DNA of 46,163 nt, taken from NCBI GenBank assembly GCA_024279275.1, contig JAJRRS010000017.1, positions 1 through 46,163 on the forward strand. The letters run 5' to 3'. Numbering within the stretch: the first letter of the stretch is position 1; every line of letters begins with the position of its first letter. This document shows, piece by piece, positions 17,089 to 24,885 of this stretch. Position numbers and translations under genes: made by a program. Below the pieces are notes generated by a model. It had not been told where the DNA came from and ran no database searches. It saw nothing but the letters and a program-made list of their open reading frames with translations. This stretch comes from Planctomycetota bacterium (GTDB lineage: Bacteria; Planctomycetota; Phycisphaerae; Phycisphaerales; Phycisphaeraceae).

Positions 17089-17916
17089 TCAATCCATCAC
17101 GCGGGCGGTGATGATGCTGTCTAGTTTGGGGAAGTCGGCGTTGAGGTAGGGGTTGCCTTCTTGTTGGATGCGTCCCTGGTCGGGGCCACGGCCACGGGGT
17201 GCGCCTTCGCCGTAGTCTGCGTAGAGGTTGTCGATCACGTCCATGCCTTCGATGACTTCGCCGAAGGGTGAGAAGCCCTGGTTATCGAGGAAGCTGTTGT
17301 CGGCGTAGCTGATGAAGAGCTGGCTGGTGCGGGAGTCCTTGCCACTCATGGCGAAGGTGATGCGGCCGCGTGCGTTGCTGAGGGTGTTGGGGTCGTCTTT
17401 GATGGGTTGTTCGCGCCAGACGTCGGAGACTTGCGGGTTGCCGTTGACGCCGAACTGGGCCATGAACCCGTCGATGATGCGGAAGAATTTCACGCCGTCG
17501 TAGAAGCCGTTGTCGACGAGGTTGTAGAACCGGTCGGCGCCGATCGGTGCCCATTGGCGAGTTACCTGAATAACGACGTCGCCTTTGGTTGTGGTGAACT
17601 TCACCTTGAAGACGTCGGGGGCTTGTCGGCTCCAGCTTTGGTGGGTGGGGTCAAGCAGGGCTTGCATGTTGGGGCCGTGGTCATCCGCGTCAGCCTCGGC
17701 CTGGTCGTCATGGGTATCGGCGTCGTCGGGCGGTGAGGCGGGGGCTTCGTCCTGATCGGGCTGAGTGTCGGCTGGCTGCGTTTCCGCAGGTTGAGTCTCG
17801 GCTGGTTGTGTGTCTGCAGGTTGCTCTTCCGCCAAGGCCACGGTTGCGATGGACAGGGTGGCGATCAACATCAACGTCATCCAACCGAATCGGGGTGTGT
17901 TTTTGAGTAACTTCAT
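17089..17916 (-). CDS. Secreted cyclophilin-type peptidyl-prolyl isomerase
   Basis: 275 residues. A signal peptide (about 1-29, ending ALAEE) is followed by a low-complexity linker of TQPAE/TQPAD units and an acidic stretch (to about residue 85). The cyclophilin domain (about 100-250) shows TTKGDVVIQV, DRFYNLVDNGFYDGVKFFRIIDGFMAQFG, ITFAMSGKDSRTSQLFISYADN and FSPFGEVIEGMDVIDNL. Phe-Arg and Gln residues of the active site are present (FFRI, AQFG). It should act on prolyl bonds outside the cytoplasm, like the FKBP at 4813. AAGGA lies eight bases before the ATG. Confidence 0.93.
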   Translation of the reverse strand: MKLLKNTPRFGWMTLMLIATLSIATVALAEEQPADTQPAETQPAETQPADTQPDQDEAPASPPDDADTHDDQAEADADDHGPNMQALLDPTHQSWSRQAPDVFKVKFTTTKGDVVIQVTRQWAPIGADRFYNLVDNGFYDGVKFFRIIDGFMAQFGVNGNPQVSDVWREQPIKDDPNTLSNARGRITFAMSGKDSRTSQLFISYADNSFLDNQGFSPFGEVIEGMDVIDNLYADYGEGAPRGRGPDQGRIQQEGNPYLNADFPKLDSIITARVMD

Positions 17917-17967
17917 CTTTGCTTTTCCTTGGTGTTGCGAGGCCTGTAAAAGGTTTGCCGGATACCC

Positions 17968-18012
17968 GGATACCCCACCGAAGCACCGGGGCGGTGCATC
18001 AGTGGGCTTTGG
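17968..18012. repeat. Dispersed hairpin repeat C, copy 3
   Basis: Same interrupted hairpin as 6557-6602, with loop ggg instead of agga. It lies 50 bases upstream of the cyclophilin start, between that gene and the 54-residue gene. Confidence 0.75.
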
Positions 18013-18066
18013 GCCGGGTTTTTTAAGGCGTCATGTGTCTTTGTGTACCTGGTGGATTAAATCGAT

Positions 18067-18231
18067 TTACTTCTGTTTTTGTTCAATCGCATCGAGGCGG
18101 CGTTCGATCTCGTTGAGTTTGTGCAGGATCAGGACGTGGGTTTTTTTGGCGTCGATCCCGACGGGGCTGGCGTCGCTGGCGATCAGTGCTTCGATCCTGC
18201 GGTAGTCTTGGTCGGGGATGTTGTCTGGCAT
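18067..18231 (-). CDS. Small coiled-coil-like protein, 54 residues
   Basis: A short gene from the ATG at 18231 to the TAA at 18067-18069. The product begins MPDNIPDQDYRRIEAL and ends in a helical, charged segment (LHKLNEIERRLDAIEQKQK) with heptad-like spacing of Leu and Ile. The start overlaps the stop of the serine hydrolase gene as TGATG, which strongly suggests coupled translation. I do not recognise the family. It may be a small partner or regulator of the upstream enzyme, although that enzyme is exported and this protein has no signal peptide. Confidence 0.75.
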   Translation of the reverse strand: MPDNIPDQDYRRIEALIASDASPVGIDAKKTHVLILHKLNEIERRLDAIEQKQK

Positions 18232-19232
18232 CAGTTGGCCTCCGGTTGAGTAGCAGGGGTTGGCGGCGGGGCTTCGCCCTTGAATCCGTTGATCGCCCAG
18301 TCGTCGATGCGTTGGGAGAGGGCGACGATGTATTCGTTGCCGATGGCGCTTGGTGTATCTTGGTCCGGGTCATTCCGGGGAGGGGCGGGTGTGTGGGTGA
18401 GTACGGCGAGGATGTAGTGCCTGCCGTCGTTGCCGGTGATGACGGCGGAGTCGCCGTACCAGTCGCTCCATGTGCCGCTCTTGCGGATGATCTGCACGTC
18501 CCGACCGGCAAGGCCCAGGACGATCTTGGAGTTGAGGTGTTGGATATCCGGACTCTCGAAAATCTCGCGCATGATTTTGGAAGTTGGTGGGTTAACGAGT
18601 TTTCCCTGCTCGAGCATGAGGTAGTAGCGGAGGAGTTGGCGGACGGTGGCGGCGTGAGATTCGCCGGCGAGTGGGTCGCGGTTGCGATCGCCGCCTTTGG
18701 CGTAGTGTTTACCCATCCATAAGCCGCCGCCTCGAAGCGGATCGTAGAGCTGGTATTGCGGGGAGGTCAGGACGTCGGCGATGGCCTGGAATCCCAGGGC
18801 TTGGCTGTATTTCGCGGCGAGTGCGTTGTCCGAGCGTTTGATCATCAGGCCGAGTTCGTGGCGGGTAGCATCGTCGATGGGTTGCGTGTCTTGCGGGTGT
18901 GCCTGGAAGTAAGTCAGCAAGATGGTGATCTTGGGGATGCTGGCGGCGTAGAGCATGGTGTCTGCGCGGAGCATGGCGAGGCGGCCGGTGTTCATGTCCA
19001 GGAGGCCGACGGCGGTTTGCTCGGCTTCGATCTCAAACTCGCGGCGGAGTTGCGTATCCAGCCGGGCCAGGGCCATGGTCATGTCCAGATCGCCGGGGGT
19101 GTCGGTGGTGATCTGGAGGATCGAATCTGCGTCGTCACTGATGGTCATGGCGGTATCCTGTGCGAGCGCACTGCCGCCGCACATGATCGCTATCACCGCG
19201 GGGAACAGGGACGCTGTTATCCATCGTTTCAT
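18231..19232 (-). CDS. Exported serine beta-lactamase-like hydrolase
   Basis: 333 residues from the ATG at 19232, preceded by AAAGGGCGG; a GTG at 19259 is less likely. A signal peptide (about 1-25, ending ALAQ) predicts a periplasmic enzyme. The three active-site motifs of the class A/PBP-like fold are present: SIPK (98-101, nucleophile Ser and Lys), SDN (134-136) and KSG (251-253). It may be a beta-lactamase or an enzyme acting on cell-wall peptides; the omega-loop region does not match a standard class A enzyme well. The tail is Pro/Thr-rich. The 54-residue gene follows with a TGATG overlap. Confidence 0.88.
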   Translation of the reverse strand: MKRWITASLFPAVIAIMCGGSALAQDTAMTISDDADSILQITTDTPGDLDMTMALARLDTQLRREFEIEAEQTAVGLLDMNTGRLAMLRADTMLYAASIPKITILLTYFQAHPQDTQPIDDATRHELGLMIKRSDNALAAKYSQALGFQAIADVLTSPQYQLYDPLRGGGLWMGKHYAKGGDRNRDPLAGESHAATVRQLLRYYLMLEQGKLVNPPTSKIMREIFESPDIQHLNSKIVLGLAGRDVQIIRKSGTWSDWYGDSAVITGNDGRHYILAVLTHTPAPPRNDPDQDTPSAIGNEYIVALSQRIDDWAINGFKGEAPPPTPATQPEAN

Positions 19233-19276
19233 GGCGTCCGCCCTTTGTTGTGGTGTCACTAGTCAGGCTGAACGGA

Positions 19277-19531
19277 TCAGCTTTGCGTGGGGTCGGGCGC
19301 GGGTTGGGCTTGGCCGTCACCTTGGCCGGCGGCCTGCTGCTGGGCCTGCATCTGCTGGGCCATATTTTGCTGGATGAGTTGTACGGCCAGGATGTGGGTG
19401 GCGACTTCCATCGTCACGGGGTAGTCGCCGAAGGCGTCCTGGTATTTCTCGGCCGCCTCGCCGGTGGACAAGCCCTTGGACTCAGCGGCGAATTTTTCAC
19501 GGATCAGGTTCAGCGCGTCGTTGATCTGCAT
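19277..19531 (-). CDS. Small helical protein with Gln-rich tail, 84 residues
   Basis: 84 residues from the ATG at 19531, with AGAGG seven bases upstream; longer forms run into sequence without coding character. The first 55 residues are predicted helical (INDALNLIREKFAAESKGLSTGEAAEKYQDAF). The last 25 are rich in Gln, Ala and Pro. I do not recognise it. It precedes the serine hydrolase gene by 44 bases on the same strand, so the three genes 19531-18067 may form one operon. Confidence 0.7.
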   Translation of the reverse strand: MQINDALNLIREKFAAESKGLSTGEAAEKYQDAFGDYPVTMEVATHILAVQLIQQNMAQQMQAQQQAAGQGDGQAQPAPDPTQS

Positions 19532-19755
19532 GGGTAGCCTCTTTGGGGTTATCTCGCTGTGGGAATAATACGGGTCGGCCAAGCGGCGGCATCGGGATGC
19601 CTGCCCGGCTCAGCGCCTAAGCATATCAGATGCGGCGTCCCGATGGCCCGGCCTGCGGGTTGGGCCAGGGACCGGATGAGGATTTTCGGCGTGCTGGCCC
19701 GGGGCGGCGGAATGGCCGTATCATGGCTGGGAATACCACAGAGGAAAGGCCCCTT

Positions 19756-20190
19756 ATGCTGATCGACGACGTGAAAGAACAGGTCATCCAGGCCATGCGA
19801 GCCAGGGATACCGAGAGGCGAGACCTGCTGAAGGTTGTGCTGGGTGAGTTGCAGACTGCTGCTGCCCGCTTGAGTGAAGCCCTGCCGGACGCTGAGGCCC
19901 AGCGGTTGATCCGCAAGATGGTCAAGTCGAATCAGGAGATGGCGGAACTAAGCCCCAAGCCTGAGGTCGTCGAGAAGATGAAGGCTGAGATCGTGGTGCT
20001 GGAAACTTTGCTGCCGCAGACGCTGAGTGTGGAGCAGATTGTTCAGGCGCTTGAGCCGGTCGCCGATGCGGTGAAGGCGGCGGGGAATGACGGGCAGGCG
20101 ATGGGTGCGGCGATGAAGTACTTGAAATCATCGGGCGCAAGTGTCGATGGGAAAGCTGTCGGGCAGGCGGTGAAACAGATACGAGGCTGA
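19756..20190 (+). CDS. yqeY: GatB/YqeY domain protein
   Basis: 144 residues, the usual YqeY length. Characteristic segments are MLIDDVKEQVIQAMRARDTERRDLLK, IRKMVKSNQEMAEL, EIVVLETLLPQTLSVEQI and GQAMGAAMKYLK followed by GKAVGQAVKQ. The domain resembles the tRNA-binding tail of GatB, the amidotransferase subunit, but the role of the free-standing protein is not established. GGAAAGG lies seven bases before the ATG at 19756; the ATG at 19723 would place that site inside the gene. The gene is divergent from the 84-residue gene. Confidence 0.9.
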   Translation: MLIDDVKEQVIQAMRARDTERRDLLKVVLGELQTAAARLSEALPDAEAQRLIRKMVKSNQEMAELSPKPEVVEKMKAEIVVLETLLPQTLSVEQIVQALEPVADAVKAAGNDGQAMGAAMKYLKSSGASVDGKAVGQAVKQIRG

Positions 20191-20230
20191 ATGAGTTGTT
20201 GAGTATTTCGTACGCAATGAAGAAGTATAC

Positions 20231-20263
20231 TTGTAGTGAGTAACACGAACAGAACTTTATAAT
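20231..20263 (+). promoter_or_regulatory. Possible promoter of the LtaS-like gene
   Basis: A perfect TATAAT (20258-20263) lies 35 bases before the ATG at 20298. The -35 element is weak: TAGTGA at 20234-20239 has 18-base spacing, while the better TTGTAG at 20231 is too far. A start near 20270 would leave a short leader holding AAGGA. Confidence 0.4.
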
Positions 20264-20297
20264 CTCTATAGTGGATTCGGGGCGAAGGAATCACACG

Positions 20298-22352
20298 ATG
20301 AGTGACCAGAATAAGCCGGCGAGTTCACCCGCGGATAGCAGCAGGACCAGGGGCACAGGTGGGACACGGGAGGAGGGGACAACGCTGGAGGGTGGTGGGC
20401 CGGTTCGGCGTTGGCTTGGGCGGTATCAGGTCGTGCTGTGGACGACAGGCATCCTGGTAGCCATCTCGACGCTGCTGCGTATCACACTGCTGCTGATCTT
20501 CGCGGACCCAAGCGGGCTATCCGTGATGCAGTTGGCCGAGGTGTTTTGGGTGGGGCTTCGGTTTGACCTGCTTGTGGCGTTGGTATTTCAACTGCCTCAG
20601 GTGCTTCATATGACGACGACGGGGAACGCACGGATCGCCGGGCGGATGAGCCGGATTCAGGTACACGTCGGGCTTTTCCTGACGTTTGCGTTCGCGCTGT
20701 TTATCAGCGTATCGGAGTATTTTTTCTTCGAGGAGTTCGACAGCCGGTTCAACTACATCGCGTTTGAGTATCTTGTTTACCCCACCGAGGTCGCGGCGAA
20801 TATCCAGCAGTCCTACCCGCTTTGGCCGGTGCTTGGGGGGATCAGTGTGGCGTCGCTGCTGTTGTACCTGGCGTTGCGAAAACTCACCCGAAGGTCGCTG
20901 CCGGCCCCTTTGCCGTGGCGTCGGCGGTACGCGATGCTTGGCTTGACCCTGGTGGCGATCGGCGGTCTGTGGATGACCACCGGGCGCAAGAGCGTAGAGA
21001 TCACCAACAACCGGGTGGTCAATCAGGTGGCGTACAACGGGCTTTGGACCTTTGTCGAAAACGCCTGGACCAGCCGATTCGACTACGAGAACTACTACCC
21101 GACGATCGACCCCGCCGAGGCGTTACAGCGGGTGAAAGAGCGTGTGTTTGCCGCGACGGATAAGCCCACAGGCGAGGGGTTGAACCGGGTGGTCACGTCG
21201 CCGAGGCCCCGCAAAGATTACAACGTCGTGCTAGTGCTGGAGGAGAGTCTGGGTTCGGACTTCATCGGCGTGCTGGGGGACGGCCGGGGATTAAGCCCCA
21301 ACTTCGACCGCGTATCACAACGCGGCATCCTGTTCGACCGCTTCTTCGCCACCGGCAACCGCACCGCCCGCGCGCTGGAGGCGACACTCACGGCGCTACC
21401 GCCGATACCCACCGAATCGATCCTCAAACGTGACCACTCCGAGCGTGTCACCAGCCTGGCCAGAATCCTTGCCGACCGGGACTACCGCAGGCTGTTCGTC
21501 TACGGTGGGCGGGGGCTGTTCGACGGGATGCGGTCGTTTATGCTCAACAACGGGTTCGAGCACTTTGTCGAGCAGAGCGACTTTGACAACCCCGAGTTCA
21601 CCACCGCGTGGGGCGTCAGCGACGAGGCCATCTTCGACCGGGCGCTGATCGAGTTCGACAAGCTGCATGACGGGGGCAAGCCGTTTTTCGCCACGGTCCT
21701 GACTGTCTCGAACCATCAGCCCTACACCTATCCCGAGGGCCGGATCGACCTGGACCCCCAGGAACGCCGGCGGGACAACGCGGTGAAGTATGCGGACTAC
21801 GCGCTGGGTCGTTTCCTGGACCAGGCCCAGAGCCATGCGTTTTACGACAACACGGTCTTCGTGGTGCTGGGCGATCACGGGGCGCGGGTCTACGGGGCGC
21901 AGATGTTCCCGCTGAAGTCCTACCGTGTGCCGGTGTTGATGATCCTGCCCGGCGGGGAAGCGGCGGGGACACGTTGTTCGACACTCGCCAGTACGCTTGA
22001 CATCGCCCCGACAATCATGGGCCTGCTTGGCGGGGCGTATGAATCGGTGTTCTTTGGCCGAGACGCCCTGAACCTCCCGGCTGAACAAGGCTACGCCCTG
22101 ATGCAGCACAACCACGACCTGGCTTTGCTGGAAAACGACAACACGGTGACCATGCTCCGCCTGTCCGATGAGCCGGTGCAGTACAAAGTCGATCCCAAGA
22201 CGTTCGTGATGGACCAAGGCACCGTGGACCCGGACCGTCGTGACGACGCGATCAGTTTTTTCCAGTTGGCCAACTACCTTTATTACAACGACGCCTACTT
22301 CCCAAGTGCCGCGCCGCAAACCCCCCGGGTAGCAGAGGCGTCCGAACACTGA
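20298..22352 (+). CDS. LTA synthase-family membrane sulfatase/phosphotransferase
   Basis: 684 residues from the ATG at 20298, with AAGGA eight bases upstream; the in-frame GTG at 20271 is rejected because it falls on the likely transcription start. The first 230 residues hold about five membrane helices. The rest is an alkaline-phosphatase-like domain facing outward: NVVLVLEESLGSDFIG (metal-binding Glu), GNRTARALEATL (likely Thr nucleophile), YGGRGLFDGM, VSNHQPYTYP and VVLGDHGAR. Relatives (LtaS, OpgB, EptA) move phosphoglycerol or phosphoethanolamine from a lipid to a glycan or lipid. The acceptor here is unknown. The neighbouring PAP2 gene fits recycling of the lipid product. Confidence 0.88.
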   Translation: MSDQNKPASSPADSSRTRGTGGTREEGTTLEGGGPVRRWLGRYQVVLWTTGILVAISTLLRITLLLIFADPSGLSVMQLAEVFWVGLRFDLLVALVFQLPQVLHMTTTGNARIAGRMSRIQVHVGLFLTFAFALFISVSEYFFFEEFDSRFNYIAFEYLVYPTEVAANIQQSYPLWPVLGGISVASLLLYLALRKLTRRSLPAPLPWRRRYAMLGLTLVAIGGLWMTTGRKSVEITNNRVVNQVAYNGLWTFVENAWTSRFDYENYYPTIDPAEALQRVKERVFAATDKPTGEGLNRVVTSPRPRKDYNVVLVLEESLGSDFIGVLGDGRGLSPNFDRVSQRGILFDRFFATGNRTARALEATLTALPPIPTESILKRDHSERVTSLARILADRDYRRLFVYGGRGLFDGMRSFMLNNGFEHFVEQSDFDNPEFTTAWGVSDEAIFDRALIEFDKLHDGGKPFFATVLTVSNHQPYTYPEGRIDLDPQERRRDNAVKYADYALGRFLDQAQSHAFYDNTVFVVLGDHGARVYGAQMFPLKSYRVPVLMILPGGEAAGTRCSTLASTLDIAPTIMGLLGGAYESVFFGRDALNLPAEQGYALMQHNHDLALLENDNTVTMLRLSDEPVQYKVDPKTFVMDQGTVDPDRRDDAISFFQLANYLYYNDAYFPSAAPQTPRVAEASEH

Positions 22353-22405
22353 ACCCGATCCACACCAACCCACTGCAGCATGGACTGCGACCCCCGCCGC
22401 CGTTC

Positions 22406-23152
22406 ATGGGGTCAAAAGCGTTCGCCTGCCTGATGCTGGTGAGCCTGGTGGGCCTGATCGCCAGCATCACGATCCACGAAACGACCTCGCTGGATATGTT
22501 CGTCCAGGATCGGCTTTACGATGCGCAGCGGGATCAGTGGGTCGTCGATAAGAACGCGCCGCTGCCGAGGCTGTTTTTCTACAACCTGCCGAAGTACACG
22601 GTGGCGGGGCTTGGTGTTGTACTGGTTGTTTCGCTGATCCTGGACCGAGTCCACGGTCGGGCGGAGACTTTCGCCAGCCGACAGCGTTTTTTCTTGCTGC
22701 TGTGCCTGATCTTCATCCCCCTGGCCGTCGCGATTATCAAGCGGTACTCGGGTGTATTTTGCCCGGCGGAGCTGACACGCTACGGCGGCAAGCAGGCTTT
22801 ACGCATGCTGTTCCAGTCACGACCCCCCGGCGCGGAGGTCGGCCACTGCTTCCCAGGCGGTCACGCCAGCGCGGGGTTCGCACTGGTGGCTTTCAGCCTG
22901 CTGCCGCGCGGGCGGACCACCCGATGGGGGTTGCTCGCCGGGGCGTTGACGGTTGGGTGGGGCATGGGCGTTTACCAGATGGCCAAGGGCGCGCACTTCC
23001 TGACACACACACTCACGACCATGTTCATCGCGCTGGTCATGGCCCTGCTGCTGGGTGTCTGGCTGCTAAGGCCCCCCACCGCGTCCACCAACACCACCGC
23101 AAACACAGACAATTCAGGTGCCCCGAAAACCCCGTCTATGCCGGACTCTTAG
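22406..23152 (+). CDS. PAP2-family membrane phosphatase
   Basis: 248 residues with about five or six membrane helices. The PAP2 motifs are visible: KRYSGVFCPAEL (motif one region), CFPGGHASAGFAL (motif two) and KGAHFLTHTLTT (motif three, with Lys where Arg is usual). Such enzymes remove phosphate from phosphatidic acid, undecaprenyl pyrophosphate or lipid A. It starts 53 bases after the LtaS-like gene on the same strand and is probably its operon partner. The 3' end overlaps the convergent hexosaminidase gene by 17 bases. A Thr/Asn-rich tail follows the last helix. Confidence 0.85.
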   Translation: MGSKAFACLMLVSLVGLIASITIHETTSLDMFVQDRLYDAQRDQWVVDKNAPLPRLFFYNLPKYTVAGLGVVLVVSLILDRVHGRAETFASRQRFFLLLCLIFIPLAVAIIKRYSGVFCPAELTRYGGKQALRMLFQSRPPGAEVGHCFPGGHASAGFALVAFSLLPRGRTTRWGLLAGALTVGWGMGVYQMAKGAHFLTHTLTTMFIALVMALLLGVWLLRPPTASTNTTANTDNSGAPKTPSMPDS

Positions 23153-24746
23153 GATGCACCAGCGGCTGCTGGATACTAAGGCGTCTGGTAAAATCTTCGT
23201 AATCACGATGCGCTATGGGGGACCAGAGGGCCTCGCTGAACGCGAACAGGCGGGGCATGATCTGGTGATAGAGTTGGGCTTCATCGGGGACGAATTCGGT
23301 CCAGAGGTGGGCTTCGCTGCCGAGGATGTGGTGGTGGAATTGCGGGTCCAGGCCTTGGGGGATCGGGTCGAACTGATAGACCTTTTCCGTGGATAGTGTC
23401 TTCATCCAATCGGGGTAACTTGCTTCGTGTTCCTTCGGCGTCTGGGGGTAGTCAAAGTAAACCCAATCGTTGGTCGAGTTGATGGTGTCCAGGCCTTGTT
23501 GAGCTGACTTGCCCGCCTGGCCATCGACCCAGCCCTGGATGATCATCCCGGGGGAACCGGGGGAACCGGGGGTGCCATCGATCCCGCCGGCGTCGATGTT
23601 GTCGCCCCATGTGATCGAGCGTCTGCCGAGGGTCGTGTGGATGTGGCCGGCCACCTGGTCCATAAACCATTTCTGTAGCGCTGGCTCATCGGACAGGCCT
23701 TGCCGCTCGCGCAAGGCGTTGCAGCGTGGGCAGCTATCCCATGTGCCGGGCTTGCGTTCGTCTCCGCCGAGGTGAATCGGTGCATCGGGGAACAGCCTCG
23801 CAACCTCAGTCAATACATTCTGGAGGAAGGTAAAAGTTTTGTCCTGGCCAGCACAGTAGACGCCGTCGAGCAGGCCCCATTCGCTGGCGACCTCGAATGG
23901 GCCGTCGTGGCAGGCAAGCTGCGGGTAGGCGGCGAGTGCGGCGAGGTTGTGGCTGGGGATATCAATCTCGGGGATGATCGTGACCTGGCGATGTTTGGCG
24001 TATGCCACGATTTCCCGGACCTGTTCCTGCGTGTAGTACCCGCCGTAGCGCCCCCGGTCCCGTCCCCCCTGCTCCCGGGTTGCCCGCCCTGTCCCGTCCT
24101 CCGGATTACTCTGCCCGTTGCTGCGCCAAGCACCGACGCTTGTGAGTTTTGGATACCCGAGGATTTCCAGGCGCCAGCCCTGGTCGTCTGTCAGGTGCCA
24201 GTGCAGGCGGTTGAGTTTGAGTGCGGCAAGCTGATCGATAAGCTGGACGATCAACTCGGTAGACTGAAAGTGTCGGGCGGAGTCGAGCATGAAGCCGCGC
24301 CAGCCAAAGCGGGGCTTGTCTTGAATCGTGACGCAGGGCAGGCTGGGGATGGTTGATTCGCCGTTGCGCCCGGCGGTGGTGTTTTGCGTGCTGCGTTGGT
24401 GATGCAACAATTGATCGAATGACTGGCCGGCATAAAACAGGCCCGCGTTGTGCGAGGCGGAGAGCGTGATGCGGTCGGGCGTGACCGTGATTGTGTAGCC
24501 TTCTTCGCCTAAGTCGTCCGGCGTGTCGCTATCGGTCAGTACTATCACGCCGTGGGCGTCGCCTGGATCACCGTCTCGGATGGTGACAAAGCATCCGGTC
24601 GCCACGCGAAGTCGTTGGCTCAGTTCGTCAGCGACAAAGAAGCTGTACCCGGGGTCTTTCTGGAAGGCCAGGTACACGGACAACTCATCGGCAAAGGAGA
24701 AATCTCCGTCTTGTGCCTGCTCGACCAACGGCTTAGGGATAATCAT
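23136..24746 (-). CDS. GH20 beta-N-acetylhexosaminidase
   Basis: 536 residues from the ATG at 24746; a TTG at 24836 would add 30 residues. An N-terminal domain (to about 140) precedes the GH20 barrel. Visible are FGWRGFMLDSARHF, LNRLHWHLTDDQGWRLEI, IIPEIDIPSHN and HLGGDERKPG, with the catalytic pair D329-E330. It should remove terminal GlcNAc or GalNAc from glycans using substrate-assisted catalysis. No signal peptide is seen, so it may be cytoplasmic and recycle imported saccharides. The linker GIDGTPGSPGSPG near residue 395 is encoded by repeat G (23547-23576). The 3' end overlaps the PAP2 gene. Confidence 0.92.
   Translation of the reverse strand: MIIPKPLVEQAQDGDFSFADELSVYLAFQKDPGYSFFVADELSQRLRVATGCFVTIRDGDPGDAHGVIVLTDSDTPDDLGEEGYTITVTPDRITLSASHNAGLFYAGQSFDQLLHHQRSTQNTTAGRNGESTIPSLPCVTIQDKPRFGWRGFMLDSARHFQSTELIVQLIDQLAALKLNRLHWHLTDDQGWRLEILGYPKLTSVGAWRSNGQSNPEDGTGRATREQGGRDRGRYGGYYTQEQVREIVAYAKHRQVTIIPEIDIPSHNLAALAAYPQLACHDGPFEVASEWGLLDGVYCAGQDKTFTFLQNVLTEVARLFPDAPIHLGGDERKPGTWDSCPRCNALRERQGLSDEPALQKWFMDQVAGHIHTTLGRRSITWGDNIDAGGIDGTPGSPGSPGMIIQGWVDGQAGKSAQQGLDTINSTNDWVYFDYPQTPKEHEASYPDWMKTLSTEKVYQFDPIPQGLDPQFHHHILGSEAHLWTEFVPDEAQLYHQIMPRLFAFSEALWSPIAHRDYEDFTRRLSIQQPLVHPKSPA
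23547..23576. repeat. G-rich nonamer array (repeat G) inside the GH20 gene
   Basis: On the plus strand CCGGGGGAA is repeated twice and followed by CCGGGGGTG. In the gene's frame it reads GTPGSPGSPG, between the barrel strand with SITWGDN and the next strand. Such a Gly-Pro stretch is not expected in the GH20 fold. Confidence 0.75.
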
Positions 24747-24885
24747 GCTGATACGAGGGCTTTCGGTGGCTGGGTCGAGGTTGTCGGGTGGTGACACTAA
24801 ATTAAAAGGCGGCACCGGCGATCGGCAAACACCCAAGGGGCCACTTTACCATGCACGCTCGGCTGTGCCGACTTAGACTATCGGG

